From Trematomus loennbergii (Eukaryota; Chordata; Actinopteri; Perciformes; Nototheniidae), in contig JAAOOA010000050.1 of NCBI GenBank assembly GCA_012861695.1, forward strand, positions 1,023,228 through 1,087,227: a stretch of 64,000 nucleotides of DNA, read 5' to 3'. Shown piece by piece: positions 11,436 to 21,358 of this stretch (within the stretch, counting starts at the first letter, position 1; each line of letters begins with the position of its first letter). The position numbers and the translations under genes were made by a program. Below the pieces are notes generated by a model. The model made no database searches. It saw only the letters and a program-made list of their open reading frames with translations, and had not been told where the DNA came from.

Positions 11436-12355
11436 TGTTAGAGCAGAACACATATTGTGGTGGCTGATAGCCACCCCCTCTGCTACGCGCCGTTCGTTGG
11501 ATGAGGCTGAAATCTCTATTAAAATAAAGAAAGGAATTGAAAACACCGGAATCAAAAGTTATAACAATTATCTGAGTTTACTTCTGGTAGGAAACCAAAC
11601 ACATATACAAGTTATACAGAGTACTCCGGACTTCAGGTCTGTGATGCGATGCGGACACAGATGTCGGGACCAGCCACTCACATACAAGTTATACAGAGTA
11701 CTCCGGACTTCAGGTTTGTGATGCGATGTGGACACAGATGTCGGGACCAGCCACTCACCAAACCAAAAAGCATTTTTACATACAAAAACATCAGTATTCA
11801 TATCCTTATTTTGGGGCGGAGATTTGTTGACTTTCCCCTTCCCCTTTTATTCCCAAGCGAATGAGAGAGTCCGTGAGGAGGAGCTGTCTAAGCTGCTCAC
11901 CTCCCCCAAGTGTTTTTACTGGCTGAATTCACTTCTGGTCGGGTTCAATAGTTCTGACCAGAACGAGAAATTCCAAAGTTTCACAAGGTCAAAAGTCAAC
12001 CCTTATCTCCGTCCCAATCTTAACTCCATTCCTTTCCCATGAGAGTTCTTCACATAAACTATCCCTTTTCAGACATTTAAACCTTTCTGCACATATTTAA
12101 TGAGGTCTTTAACGACTTTAAAAACAACATCTGGTGTAGAGGAGAGAACTATGTGTGTGTGTGACACAGGATCCCTGGGTCAGTGAGTTGTAAGAGAGAA
12201 TATCATTTCTATATATGATTACCCAAAACCGTTGTGATTACCTAAAACAGTTGTGATTACTTAAAACAGTTCAAACAATACATGTTCACTAAAATACAAT
12301 TCAAAATAATACATGTTTACTTCAATACAGTGTAGAATCATATCTTTTTACTTCA
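11436..12355 (-). mobile_element. Solo LTR (same family as the 14.8-20.0 kb element), 4-bp TSD
   Basis: Begins TGTTAGAGCAGAACAC and ends ...TTTTTACTTCA, flanked by attc at 11432-11435 and 12356-12359. It is related in inverted orientation to the two LTRs at 14764-15716 and 19073-20024. It contains a tandem 77-bp duplication at about 11604-11758. It sits inside the TTAA element. Solo LTRs arise by recombination between the two LTRs of a provirus. Confidence 0.88.
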
Positions 12356-13301
12356 ATTCCTAAAGCTTTTAGTCTACTAACCCATTATCCAAGGGTAGTT
12401 TTCACTATAAGTAAAAAATAATTTTTGGATGGACACTACAATTTACAGTTTTTTACTATGTAAAATCTGAATTTTCTTTAAAATAAAAAACATCTATATT
12501 GATTCTGACTTTTCTACATCCAACTCACAGGTTTATCATTACTTTGAGAATAAAGATTATTAATTCAACCCTTTTAGAAGGGAAGATAAGGTCATTTGTT
12601 CTGGGAATGTCATTTTCGAGCCTGAGACCTGAAAAACAGGCTCAGGGCTTAAGAGGTTAATTAGGAGAATTTGACTCGAGTGTTTCGTCAACTTAATGTT
12701 TGCTTAAAATAATACTTCTGCATACAGTATGTGACACTGTGAGTGTTGCACGGCCAGATACGGCTCAAGAAGCTGACTCAAATAAGGAAATATATGATAC
12801 ATTATGATGTGATATGATATGAATGACACATCGACGTCTGCACTCACAGTGCCGCGGACTGTACTAGTTACTCTGATCCGGTTACTTATGTCGTGGCAAA
12901 TATTTAAGTAAGCTTTCTTAACGCTAATGTTATAATAGTCAGATTGCTCTGAAGATGGGAGGGGATATTCTATTAATCTTCACGTTCACACAGTCAGTTG
13001 ATTTTTGCCGGCCGTCTTTCCTGCAACGGCAGTTTTTCTGTATTTCCTCTATCCTGTAATATGACTTGATAGCTTTAAACTCCGCACACGGAGCTCTGAT
13101 TGGTCAGCAGGCGGTGTTTTCACTGAGTTGATCTCTTAGTCTGCAACCTAACCTCCTCCCGAGGAGGTTAGCCGCTCAGCATAAGTTACCATGGAGATCT
13201 AGCCCGCTAAAAAGAGAACCAGTGCCGTAGGACCGGAAAGCCCGAGTTTTCCCTGAAGTCAGCCGGCTAAGCGAAAATCCGGCTTCGTAGTACAGGCCTC
13301 A

Positions 13302-14763
13302 GGTCTTAAAATCTCATAACATCAGCTTTTAATTTCCCTCTTGGATGTTCTTCTTGACCCTCAGAGAAGGAGAAAATGTTGAGTCGTGTCTTTCAGGCAT
13401 GTCCTTTCCTAACAAAAATTACAGGAAACATAAAACATATTATTATTGTGTTATTTATGAAAGCGGTGTGTTTGTGTGTTTAGGGTCTGTAGATATTATT
13501 ATTAGTTATTAGTTCACTGCTGTCTCTCACTCTCTGGTCCAGCCTGTCTGCATCACCTGGACACTTTAAACAAACAGATATATATGTAAAGTACCATGTG
13601 TACAAACAATAACTGATTCTCTTCTGTTGAACATGTTGGATTGTGTATTGTCCGAGTCAGGGTCCTTTTTATTTTACTGTAACTTTGGAAGTTGTGTTAC
13701 CAATGCTTACTATTTATTTGATACCAATTTGGTAATGCAATTAATAAAAACAACAAGGTTTGGGTTTGTTCTTCAGATGACTGTGACATTAATGTGTAAG
13801 CTCATTAATGAACTCCAGCTCAACCAACCATATTGTAATATCGAAGTAATCATCTTGAAATATGACTATTAATAATTGTAATATACACAAATCTTATTGT
13901 GAGGTTGATTTCACATACACTACTTCGACATTAGCTTGTCTACATACTCGAGCATAGCCAATTTAAATTAACCTTAGCGATGCATAAAGTTCCTACCTAC
14001 ATAATAAAATATCTCTCCAAGTTACAAGGATGACCTTATTTTATCAACCTCAAACAGAAGCCGTTTGTTCTACAGTATTATCCCACTTAACGCTTAACAC
14101 TTGTCTATTTCGTTTTAACCTTTATATACGGTCTATGGTTTTAACTGGGAGGCTACGATTAGCATCGTTAGCACCGATGTAGCTACCACACGCTTACACG
14201 CTAACACATTCATTACGTAGCTGATTAAAATCATAAACACATAAATAAAGTACTCGAATTTCACTTACCGCAAAACCGCATTCATGCACCGTCTCTTTTA
14301 ACCGCAGAGCGAGTCACAATAGTCCGATATATAAGCATGAAGAACAAACAAACACGGCCGGGGTCAAGTTGTGTTCCCTGGATGAACTGAGCAGGCAGAG
14401 TCCCTGTAGCTTCACGGAGCAGGGAGCAGGCAGCTAGCAGAGAGACAAGAAGCTAACAGCAGCAGTGACTTGACATAGCTGTCACTCAATGTGACCACGC
14501 CCTCATTTATGCAAAAACTTTAAGACCTAATATAAATAAAAGGGTCGCTTTAGAAAACAATTCACTCACAGATTCATAATCATGAAGGTGGAATCTAACT
14601 ATATCTATAATAATATTTATTGGATCCATGGGTAGAAACATGTTTTTTTAGGCTGTAAAATTGGGCATTTTAACATGGGGGTCTATGGAAATTGCTCCTT
14701 TCTGCAGTCAGCGCCTATCGGCCAATATATGAACTGCAGTTTGTGGCACTTCCGTATTGGCGT
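13302..14763. other. Rest of the composite insertion, with a reverse-strand exon-like block
   Basis: Mostly anonymous AT-rich DNA. On the minus strand, 14476 to about 14271 is a compositionally distinct block that ends at a consensus donor (GCG|GTAAGTG, at 14270). It resembles a non-coding first exon and would point towards the plus-strand unit at 8813-9895. The stretch 14640-14760 (...gggtctatggaaattgctcc... gtggcacttccgtattggc) is the right-hand part of the founding repeat. No reliable protein frame was found; the frame at 13627-13872 looks accidental. Confidence 0.3.
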
Positions 14764-15716
14764 TGAAGGAAAGAGATATGATTCTACACTGTATTGAAGT
14801 AAACATGTATTATTTTGAATTGTATTTTAGTAAACATATATTGTTTTGAATTGTATTGTAGTTAACATATATTGTTTTGAATTGTATTGTAGTTAACATA
14901 TATTGTTTTGAATTGTATTGTAGTTAACATATATTGTTTGAACTGTTTTTATGTAATCACAAACGGGTTTTGATAATCACTTAGAATAAGAATGTTGTTC
15001 TCACTTTCAAATTCACTGACTTAGAGATTCTGTGTTTCACACACCCACATTGATCCTAATCATTCCTAAGAGCCAGATGGGGTTTTGAAGTCGTAAAAGA
15101 CCTCATTAAATGTATGGAGAGGGGTTTGGATGTCTGAGGGGGGGGGTTTATGTGAAGAGCTCTCATGAGAAGGTGGAGGAGTAGGGATCCCCACAGAGAT
15201 AAGGGTTGACTTTTGACCTTATGGAACTTTGTGGTTTGAACTGTGATTGAACTAGACCAGAAGCGAATCCAGCCAATCAGGACACCTGAGGGAGGTTAGC
15301 AGTCTAAACGGCTCCTCCCCAGGGGCTCTACTGATTCGCTTGGGAGTAAAGTGGGAAGGAAGAGTTGAGCAATCTCCGCCCCAAAGATAGATAGAAATAC
15401 TGATGTTTTCAAGTGTAAAATGCTTCTTGTTTGCTGAAGGCAGGTCTAGAAGACGGTAAACCGCATCCCAAACTTGAAGTCTGTACTTCTCGTTTCCTGA
15501 AGGCTGGTCTGTCTACCTGTAAACCGCGTCACAAACCTGAAGCCCGGAGTACTCGAGTACTCTGTATAACTTGTATATGTGTTTGATTTCCTACCAGTAA
15601 ACTCAGATAATTTGTTATAATTTTGATTCCGGTGTTTTCAATTCCTTTCTTATTTTAATAGAGATTTCAGCCTCATCCAACGAATGGCGCGTAGCAGAGG
15701 TGTTCTTATCGCAACA
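14764..15716 (+). repeat. 5' LTR of the retrovirus-like element
   Basis: Starts TGAAGGAAAGAGATATG and ends GTTCTTATCGCAACA. The first 200 bp hold about four imperfect copies of a 31-34-bp AT-rich unit (...gtagttaacatatattg...). Around 15430-15560 a second, roughly 70-bp imperfect duplication (...gtaaaccgc...) is present. It differs from the 3' LTR by only a handful of substitutions and single-base indels. Confidence 0.92.
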
Positions 15717-15718
15717 AG

Positions 15719-15736
15719 TGGTGATCCCCGACGTTT
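15719..15736 (+). other. Primer-binding site, tRNA-Trp-like
   Basis: Two bases after the LTR the sequence reads TGGTGATCCCCGACGTTT. Established knowledge: TGGTGACCCCGACGTGAT pairs with the 3' end of tRNA-Trp and is the primer site of avian leukosis-type retroviruses. Here the match has one extra T and then diverges at the end. An AAAG|GTGAGC donor follows at about 15843, a usual leader position. Confidence 0.65.
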
Positions 15737-15965
15737 GTGAGCTGTTCTCTAGAAAGGGACACCGACAGCCAGGGGACAGAATCCGGTCCAGGGGGAGGAC
15801 AAAGAGACACTGTTGACAACTGCAAGCGCGCTATACACAAAAGGTGAGCAGACACCTGTTTTGAATATCAAAAATCTGTGATTGATTATACTAAAACTTT
15901 AGAGTTGTCATCAGCGTTCTCACTGTTCTTAGTCACGGTGGGAAATACAATACATATTCAAGTTA

Positions 15966-16252
15966 GAAGTTTCATGAATTGCTTAGAGAAGGGTATAAGA
16001 GTCCTTGATCTACAGCAAAAATAGGAGTTTCATGAATTGCTTAGAGAAGGGTATAAGAGTCCTTGATCTACAGCAAAAATAGGAGTTTCATGAATTGCTT
16101 AGAGAAGGGTATAAGAGTCCTTGATCTACAGCAAAAATAAGTTTCATGAATTGCTTAGAGAAGGGTATAAGAGTCCTTGATCTACAGCAAAAATAGGAGT
16201 TTCATGAGTGCTTAGAGAAGGGTATAAGAGTCCTGATCTAGAGCAAAAATAG
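15966..16252 (+). repeat. 58-bp tandem repeat in the leader, five copies
   Basis: The unit contains gtttcatgaattgcttagag and tataagagtccttgatctac. Full units start near 15966, 16024, 16082 and 16139, with a decayed fifth copy near 16198. It lies between the leader donor and the gag-like remnant, where packaging signals usually lie. Confidence 0.92.
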
Positions 16253-16633
16253 TGTTTGAGTGTGGCGGGTGGATCACCTTTCGTGGTGCTTTAAATGTAT
16301 AAAATGTCTGTAATTGTTATATGGTGGGTGAGAGGAGGAGAGACGCGACCTCCAACTAATTATTTGGAACGACCGGCTCTCATCAAAACTGTTGTGGGGA
16401 TAATCAGGCTCATTAAACGTGACGATAAAGAGATTTTGTTGACTGAGTTTTAAACTCCAAGCCAGAAGTCGCAATCACCAGGGGGTTGTAGAAGATTACT
16501 TCTGGAAGTCACGCTATCTGTTGAAATAAACATCGCACTATAAAAATTTGCCTGGCTGTAATATGATAAGGTATGAAAAGCTCTGTGTGATTTTTTTAAG
16601 TCAAATCTGTGTAATACTTGAGAGAAAAATCCA

Positions 16634-17427
16634 GTGAAAAAACTGTGGGTAAAGAATTGCAGAAGACATAGGGACAGAGAGCAACAAGAAGGTGGTATAA
16701 TGTCTGAGACCCTACCTCCACCCTACGGAGATAATGGCTCACAAATGCCACTTATGAGTATCCCATCTAATACTCCTAAAGGAAAACACATTGTTGACCT
16801 GATATTCAGGGAAAGGAATGTTGGAAATAGTAATGGTAGATATTGAAAATCTTAAACTGGATCAACCAACCATGTTAGTGAACCCTGCTAATATGGAGCT
16901 AAAAATGTAGAAAGAGAAAGACAATAGGTCCTAGCATGCAAGCACAGAGCGATAATATGATAGGACTATTAAACTAACCCCTTTTTGGAAATGGGATTTT
17001 CCGTTACACAACAGAAGACTCAATTCAGGTCTGGAAGAACGCTTTACAAACAAGTCAGGAGAGTTAAATGTGGTGCTATGTTGCTCAAAAGGGAGCTTAC
17101 ACTTTTGGGAAGAGATCTCCCCTCTCTCTGCTCCGGAGGTGCTGCAGTTTCACAGCAGCACACAGGGTCAAAGACAGGCATGACCTCTGGAGAGGGAGAA
17201 AATCTAAATCTGAACAGACCACAGAGCCCATTAAGGGTTTTATGGCCTTAACACAGAGAGGAAGATCTGGAGATTGTAAGGAACTCTCCCAAACTACTCA
17301 CCCCCTCCCCAGAACAGAGGGAGTTTTGCTCTCACCAATAAACAATCATCTCTTAACCAAGTCAGATTTCAAAATAGCCATAGCTCCAGTTGTTAAGAAA
17401 GAGGGAGATTCAAAAAGTTATCAATAA
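16634..17427 (+). pseudogene. gag-like remnant with PPPY late-domain motif
   Basis: Short frames across this interval include ...SETLPPPYGDN... (near 16700). PPPY is the late-domain motif that recruits the host budding machinery in gag proteins of gamma- and related retroviruses. Later pieces (to about 17427) are basic and proline-rich but broken by stops and frameshifts. No major-homology region or zinc knuckle was found. Position directly after the leader supports gag. Inactive. Confidence 0.5.
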
Positions 17428-17699
17428 ATTGCCCAGTATATTAAATAAATACAAACAGACACGTATCAATATAAGTCAGATAATATAGACGAGGTCAATC
17501 ATGGAAGAAGGCTGACATTTAATGCCTGATATATAAGTAATAGTGATAATAAATATATACCTGATATTAAATAACTGATGTGTAAGGCTCGATATTTCTG
17601 AAAATAGGAACACCGTTAACGGCGTTCTATTTCAGTAAAAGGGGGGAAAGGATAGAATATACATCAGACAATATGTATGTGAGATTATTACGTTTTTAG

Positions 17700-17940
17700 G
17701 AGAAATTTATCAATTTAAAAATACTAGTTATGGTATTTTTTGTTTTGGTTTGTTTGTTGCTTTAAAGAGAAATTGATACATTTAAAATAATCTAGCTTTG
17801 GTTATTTTTTGTTTTGTTAGTTTGTTCCTTTTTTGTTTTATTTTAATTTTTGTTTTATTTTAATTTTTAATTTTTAATTTTTAATTTTAATTTTTTTATT
17901 TTTAATTTTTAATTTTTTATTTTTGTTTATTATTTTCTGC
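17700..17940. repeat. T-rich low-complexity tract
   Basis: Runs of ttttaattttt/ttttgttttatttt with no coding content. It marks the region where pol would be expected and is a likely deletion or slippage zone. Confidence 0.8.
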
Positions 17941-18125
17941 ATAGTCTCTTGTCCACACTCCAGACTAGTTGGTGCCGCCAATAAACACTAAAGAAGTAGA
18001 AAAGATGATTTCAAAACCATATTTCCAGCAACTTAAGGGCTTGGTATGAGACTTCTCCACACAGGCTGCTGACGTCGAAAGGGGGACCTGAGAAACACAA
18101 GGCCAACACAGCAGATTACGTCTGG

Positions 18126-18578
18126 TTGGAGGGGACCTCCCATGCCGTCCGCCTAGATGGAAAGGGGACAACTGGTACCACTGGAGCCAGTGTGCGGTCG
18201 GGAAAAACACCTGCGAGGACCCTAGACGACATCAGGACAGAGTTGGCCCTCGTCGCGAGGACCCTAGACGACATCAGGAGAGATCTGGCCCTCGTCAAGG
18301 CAGTCGACCCAGGAGGCGCCATCAGCAGAAAGGAGGAGGAGGATCAGGACATCTCTCCAGCAGTCGACCCGGAAGCCGCCATCAGCGGGCCGGAGGAGGA
18401 GTATCAGGACATCTCTCCAACATCGACCCGGAGGCCGCCATCAGCGGGCCGGGGGAAGACAATCAGGCCACATCTCTCTAGCAGGCACCCCAGAAGCCGC
18501 CGTCAGCGGGCTGGGGGGACGAAGACATGGCAAACCAAGACGGCACAGGGAACTCCATTTCCCGCTGAAACAGGTTGA
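18126..18578 (+). pseudogene. Open acidic frame with 60-bp tandem repeats, retrovirus-like interior
   Basis: A 150-residue frame stays open because it contains tandem units. A short repeat (ARTLDDIR...LALV) occurs twice, followed by three 60-bp units at 18301-18478 reading VDPEAAISGPEEE...QDISP with variations. No known domain is recognised. It lies between the T-rich tract and the envelope tail, so it could be the end of pol, the start of env, or acquired sequence. Confidence 0.3.
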
Positions 18579-18713
18579 TATAGCCGGTGTGGAACTTTGT
18601 CTGAACAATCCATTTTTTTTAGGAACTTTCAACTTTATTTTTATATCCCATAATGTAAGGGATTTGTATTTTTTTATTCTACAGAACTATGTGTTACCAA
18701 AAGAGGGAAAAGT

Positions 18714-18833
18714 ATGATAATGTCTTTTCTAATTTCTGTGGCTACTTTCATTGCCATTTTAGTGACATGTGGTTGTTGTTGTGTGCCTTGTATCTGCTCA
18801 TTGTGTGTTAAGACTCATCAGTTCCACCATTGA
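18714..18833 (+). pseudogene. Envelope transmembrane tail remnant
   Basis: A 39-codon frame holds one hydrophobic membrane-spanning segment (about residues 3-18) followed by a cysteine cluster CGCCCVPC and a short cytoplasmic tail, then a stop. This layout matches the end of the envelope transmembrane subunit in gamma-type and related fish retroviruses. All of the surface subunit, the fusion peptide and the ectodomain are absent, so no entry function is possible. The polypurine tract follows about 230 bp downstream. Confidence 0.6.
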
Positions 18834-19061
18834 GGGAAGAGTAAAGATGACTCAGCTGACAAGGACTGTGCTTTTTAGACATATTTTATTCTCCCTCCAC
18901 TGTCATAATAAGTTGTTGTTGTGGACTGTTCCTAGAGGTTTAAAGTGCTCTATATCCCAACTTCTGATGGGTTTATATAAATGTTGGGACAGACACAGTA
19001 AGAAGAAAATTGACAGTGGTAATGTTTCAAATGCTATATGTTGATCTCGTGAGGTGAGATC

Positions 19062-19070
19062 AAAAGAGGG
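19062..19070 (+). other. Polypurine tract
   Basis: aaaagaggg immediately before the 3' LTR (which begins at 19073 after at). This is the expected place and composition of the plus-strand primer. Confidence 0.75.
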
Positions 19071-19072
19071 AT

Positions 19073-20024
19073 TGAAGGAAAGAGATATGATTCTACACTG
19101 TATTGAAGTAAACATGTATTATTTTGAATTGTATTTTAGTAAACATATATTGTTTTGAATTGTATTGTAGTTAACATATATTGTTTTGAATTGTATTGTA
19201 GTTAACATATATTGTTTGAATTGTATTGTAGTTAACATATATTGTTTGAACTGTTTTTATGTAATCACAAACGGGTTTTGATAATCACTTAGAATAAGAA
19301 TGTTGTTCTCACTTTCAAATTCACTGACTTAGAGATTCTGTGTTTCACACACCCACATTGATCCTAATCATCCTAAGAGCCAGATGGGGTTTTGAAGTCG
19401 TAAAAGACCTCATTAAATGTATGGAGAGGGGTTTGGATGTCTGAGGGGGGGTGGTTTATGTGAAGAGCTCTCATGAGAAGGTGGAGGAGTGGGGATCCCC
19501 ACAGAGATAAGGGTTGACTTTTGACCTTATGGAACTTTGTGGTTTGAACTGTGATTGAACTAGACCAGAAGCGAATCCAGCCAATCAGGACACCTGAGGG
19601 AGGTTAGCAGTCTAAACGGCTCCTCCCCAGGGGCTCTACTGATTCGCTTGGGAGTAAAGTGGGAAGGAAGAGTTGAGCAATCTCCGCCCCAAAGATAGAT
19701 AGAAATACTGATGTTTTCAAGTGTAAAATGCTTCTTGTTTGCTGAAGGCAGGTCTAGAAGACGGTAAACCGCATCCCAAACTTGAAGTCTGTACTTCTCG
19801 TTTCCTGAAGGCTGGTCTGTCTACCTGTAAACCGCGTCACAAACCTGAAGCCCGGAGTACTCGAGTACTCTGTATAACTTGTATATGTGTTTGATTTCCT
19901 ACCAGTAAACTCAGATAATTTGTTATAATTTTGATTCCGGTGTTTTCAATTCCTTTCTTATTTTAATAGAGATTTCAGCCTCATCCAACGAACGGCGCGT
20001 AGCAGAGGTGTTCTTATCGCAACA
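19073..20024 (+). repeat. 3' LTR of the retrovirus-like element
   Basis: Same start and end as the 5' LTR. Followed by gcgt, which completes the 4-bp target duplication. Confidence 0.92.
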
Positions 20025-20055
20025 GCGTCCCGGCTCTTCCCCAGAGTTTGCCGCT

Positions 20056-20440
20056 TGGTCCTCACCTACAAAGCACGCCACCATCTGGCCCCCCCTTATC
20101 TCACAAACCTTCTCACCCCCACGGTCCCTCAGATCCACCGCAGCCGGACTCCTATCCATTCCCACATCCAAACACTGCAGCATTGGGGACAGAGCCTTCT
20201 CAGTGGCAGCTCCTAGGCTCTGGAATTCCCCACAGTCTGTCAGTCCCGCCTCAAAACCCATATCTTCAACTCTGTCTACCTATAAGCCCCCCTCCCCCCT
20301 CTCAATCAACTTCCTCTTGACTGCCTTTTCTGTTTATTTTATTTATTTGTCTGCCTGTCCTTGTTTGTCTACCCTCCCTCATACTGTAAATCGCCTTTGA
20401 GTTGTAGAAAAGCACTATATAAATATAATGTATTATTATT
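20056..20440 (+). pseudogene. Rex1/CR1-like LINE, right half with 3' tail
   Basis: Resumes the frame broken at 8812 (...YKARHHLAPPYLTNLL...), then decays by frameshift. It reaches a typical 3' end (...cgcctttgagttgtagaaaagcactatataaatataatg) and a TATT/ATT-rich tail near 20430. The first 11 bases are the target duplication of the composite insertion. Confidence 0.85.
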
Positions 20441-20816
20441 ATAAGTAAGTAAACCAAATTAAAATAGATTACAAGTTAAAGACAGGGAATAATAACAACA
20501 AAAAATGAATACAAATAATTAAATAAAATAATAATTTATAAATAGACGATATACAAATAATTAAAAACAATAAAATAAGAAAAACACAGATTTGTACATA
20601 TATTCCAAAACAAGAGAATCAAGTAATGTTTACAACCGAGTAGCTCAATTTAGAACATGGGGGTATGTGTTCATACAGTGTCTAATAACAATTCAAGTAA
20701 AATCCGATCTGACTGTAGATATGCCCTCAACCAATGAAGCCCAACAATTCTCAAACTTGTCCCTCTCAAGTCTCACAACAGAAGTCAGTTTCTCCATTAC
20801 CATCCAATGATCTCAA

Positions 20817-20868
20817 TGGGATTTCACCTGGATAAATAAAGGTTTTGAATTGAATTGAATTACATATA
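20817..20868 (+). repeat. Short LINE 3' tail (TTGAA repeat)
   Basis: ggataaataaaggttttgaa followed by repeated ttgaa units. This is the 3' end typical of L2-type LINEs and their SINE partners in fish. A similar tail is at about 48215-48241. Confidence 0.6.
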
Positions 20869-20950
20869 TGTCATGAATAACATAAAACAGTCCTCACCTT
20901 AGGTGCCTCCGTTGTCAACCATTTCCTAGTCAGGGCTTTTTTACTTGCTA

Positions 20951-21339
20951 TTAAAGGTGGGGTAGGTACGTTTGAGAAACCGGCTTGAGATACACTTTTT
21001 GTTATATTCCATGGAATGCTCTTAACATCCCGATAGCAATGAATATCTTAAGTGCTTTGACAAAAAATCCATACAAAAATGTCATCTGTGGAAGCCGTAA
21101 TACTGTAAAAAGCACGACCAATTATTTTAGCCGGCCCGGCTAAAATAACTGGATGGCCTACCTGCCTGTCAGCCTTCCATCTGTGCACAAACTTATCTCG
21201 TGCCCTCATTGGTCATGTGCGCGTTCGTGTGTGTTGGAGGAGGGGCTCTATAAGGAAGTGGCAGATCTTCTCCGGTTGTGTATTTTCAAATTCTAGCGAT
21301 CTCGAGCCAGTTTCTCAAACTTACCTACCCCACCTTTAA
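20951..21339. mobile_element. MITE with TTAAAGGTGGGGTAGG ends, TA duplication
   Basis: The inverted ends TTAAAGGTGGGGTAGGTA and its complement continue with GTTTGAGAAAC. The flanks are TA on each side. Deleting the 389-bp element plus one TA restores the LINE frame (...ILASKKALTRKW), which confirms both the limits and the TA target. Confidence 0.88.
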
Positions 21340-21358
21340 TAGGATATTGAACATATAT

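Larger units (their letters stand above)
10554..12656. mobile_element. TTAA-flanked element, copy 1 (piggyBac-like, non-autonomous)
   Basis: Both flanks are TTAA (10550-10553, 12657-12660) and the termini are short inverted repeats CCTCTTAAGC / GCTTAAGAGG. Beyond about 12 bp the two ends differ: one continues ...ACGGCGGTCCCCCCATTGG (end A), the other, read inward from its terminus, ...CCTGAGCCTGTTTTTCAGG (end B). A related full copy lies at 57908-60505 and a degraded one at 36684-39556. A solo LTR (11436-12355) interrupts it, flanked by attc. TTAA duplication indicates the piggyBac or Kolobok type of integration. No transposase is present, only a conserved 67-residue frame at 10808-11011. Confidence 0.85.
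10110..13301. mobile_element. TIR element (GAGGCCTGTACTACGAAGCC ends) hosting later insertions
   Basis: The left end TGAGGCCTGTACTACGAAGC at 10110 is matched by its reverse complement at 13301, followed inward by a shared CGGATTTTC. The arms are 10110-10549 and 12661-13301, and a 2.1-kb TTAA-flanked element sits between them. No clear target duplication is visible, so superfamily is undecided. The ends resemble PIF/Harbinger-type MITEs of fish. No protein frame is seen. Confidence 0.7.
14764..20024 (+). mobile_element. Two-LTR endogenous retrovirus-like element, internally deleted, 4-bp TSD
   Basis: Nearly identical 953- and 952-bp LTRs (TG...CA) bound a 3.36-kb interior. The duplication gcgt occurs at 14760-14763 and 20025-20028. 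Order: LTR, tRNA-primer-like site, donor-containing leader with 58-bp repeats, gag-like remnant with a PPPY motif, an acidic repeat region, an envelope-tail remnant with a membrane segment and CGCCCVPC, purine tract, LTR. No reverse transcriptase, protease or integrase motif is readable, so pol is deleted. The element cannot be autonomous. The few LTR differences suggest a fairly recent insertion. It sits near the right end of the founding unit of the composite insertion. Confidence 0.88.
8813..20055. mobile_element. 11.2-kb composite insertion splitting the Rex1-like LINE, 11-bp TSD
   Basis: Flanked by the exact 11-bp repeat tggtcctcacc at 8802-8812 and 20056-20066. The LINE reading frame continues directly across if the interval is removed. 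The inserted unit starts ATAGATTGTATATATAAATG and ends ...CCAGAGTTTGCCGCT. There are no obvious terminal inverted repeats and no poly-A. Much of its present length is secondary: a TIR element (10110-13301), a TTAA element and solo LTR inside that, and a two-LTR element (14764-20024). What remains of the original unit is about 2.8 kb: 8813-10109, 13302-14763 and 20029-20055. It includes exon-like pieces on both strands. I cannot assign the founding family; TSD length would suit a retroposon or a Mutator-like element. Confidence 0.75.

Noticed and set aside
15966..16252. CRISPR-like array of regular repeats
   Set aside because: Units are directly adjacent with no unique spacers, and the context is a vertebrate provirus-like element.
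16274..16474. 66-codon minus-strand frame in the provirus leader
   Set aside because: Antisense to the leader, no motif, not conserved as far as can be judged.
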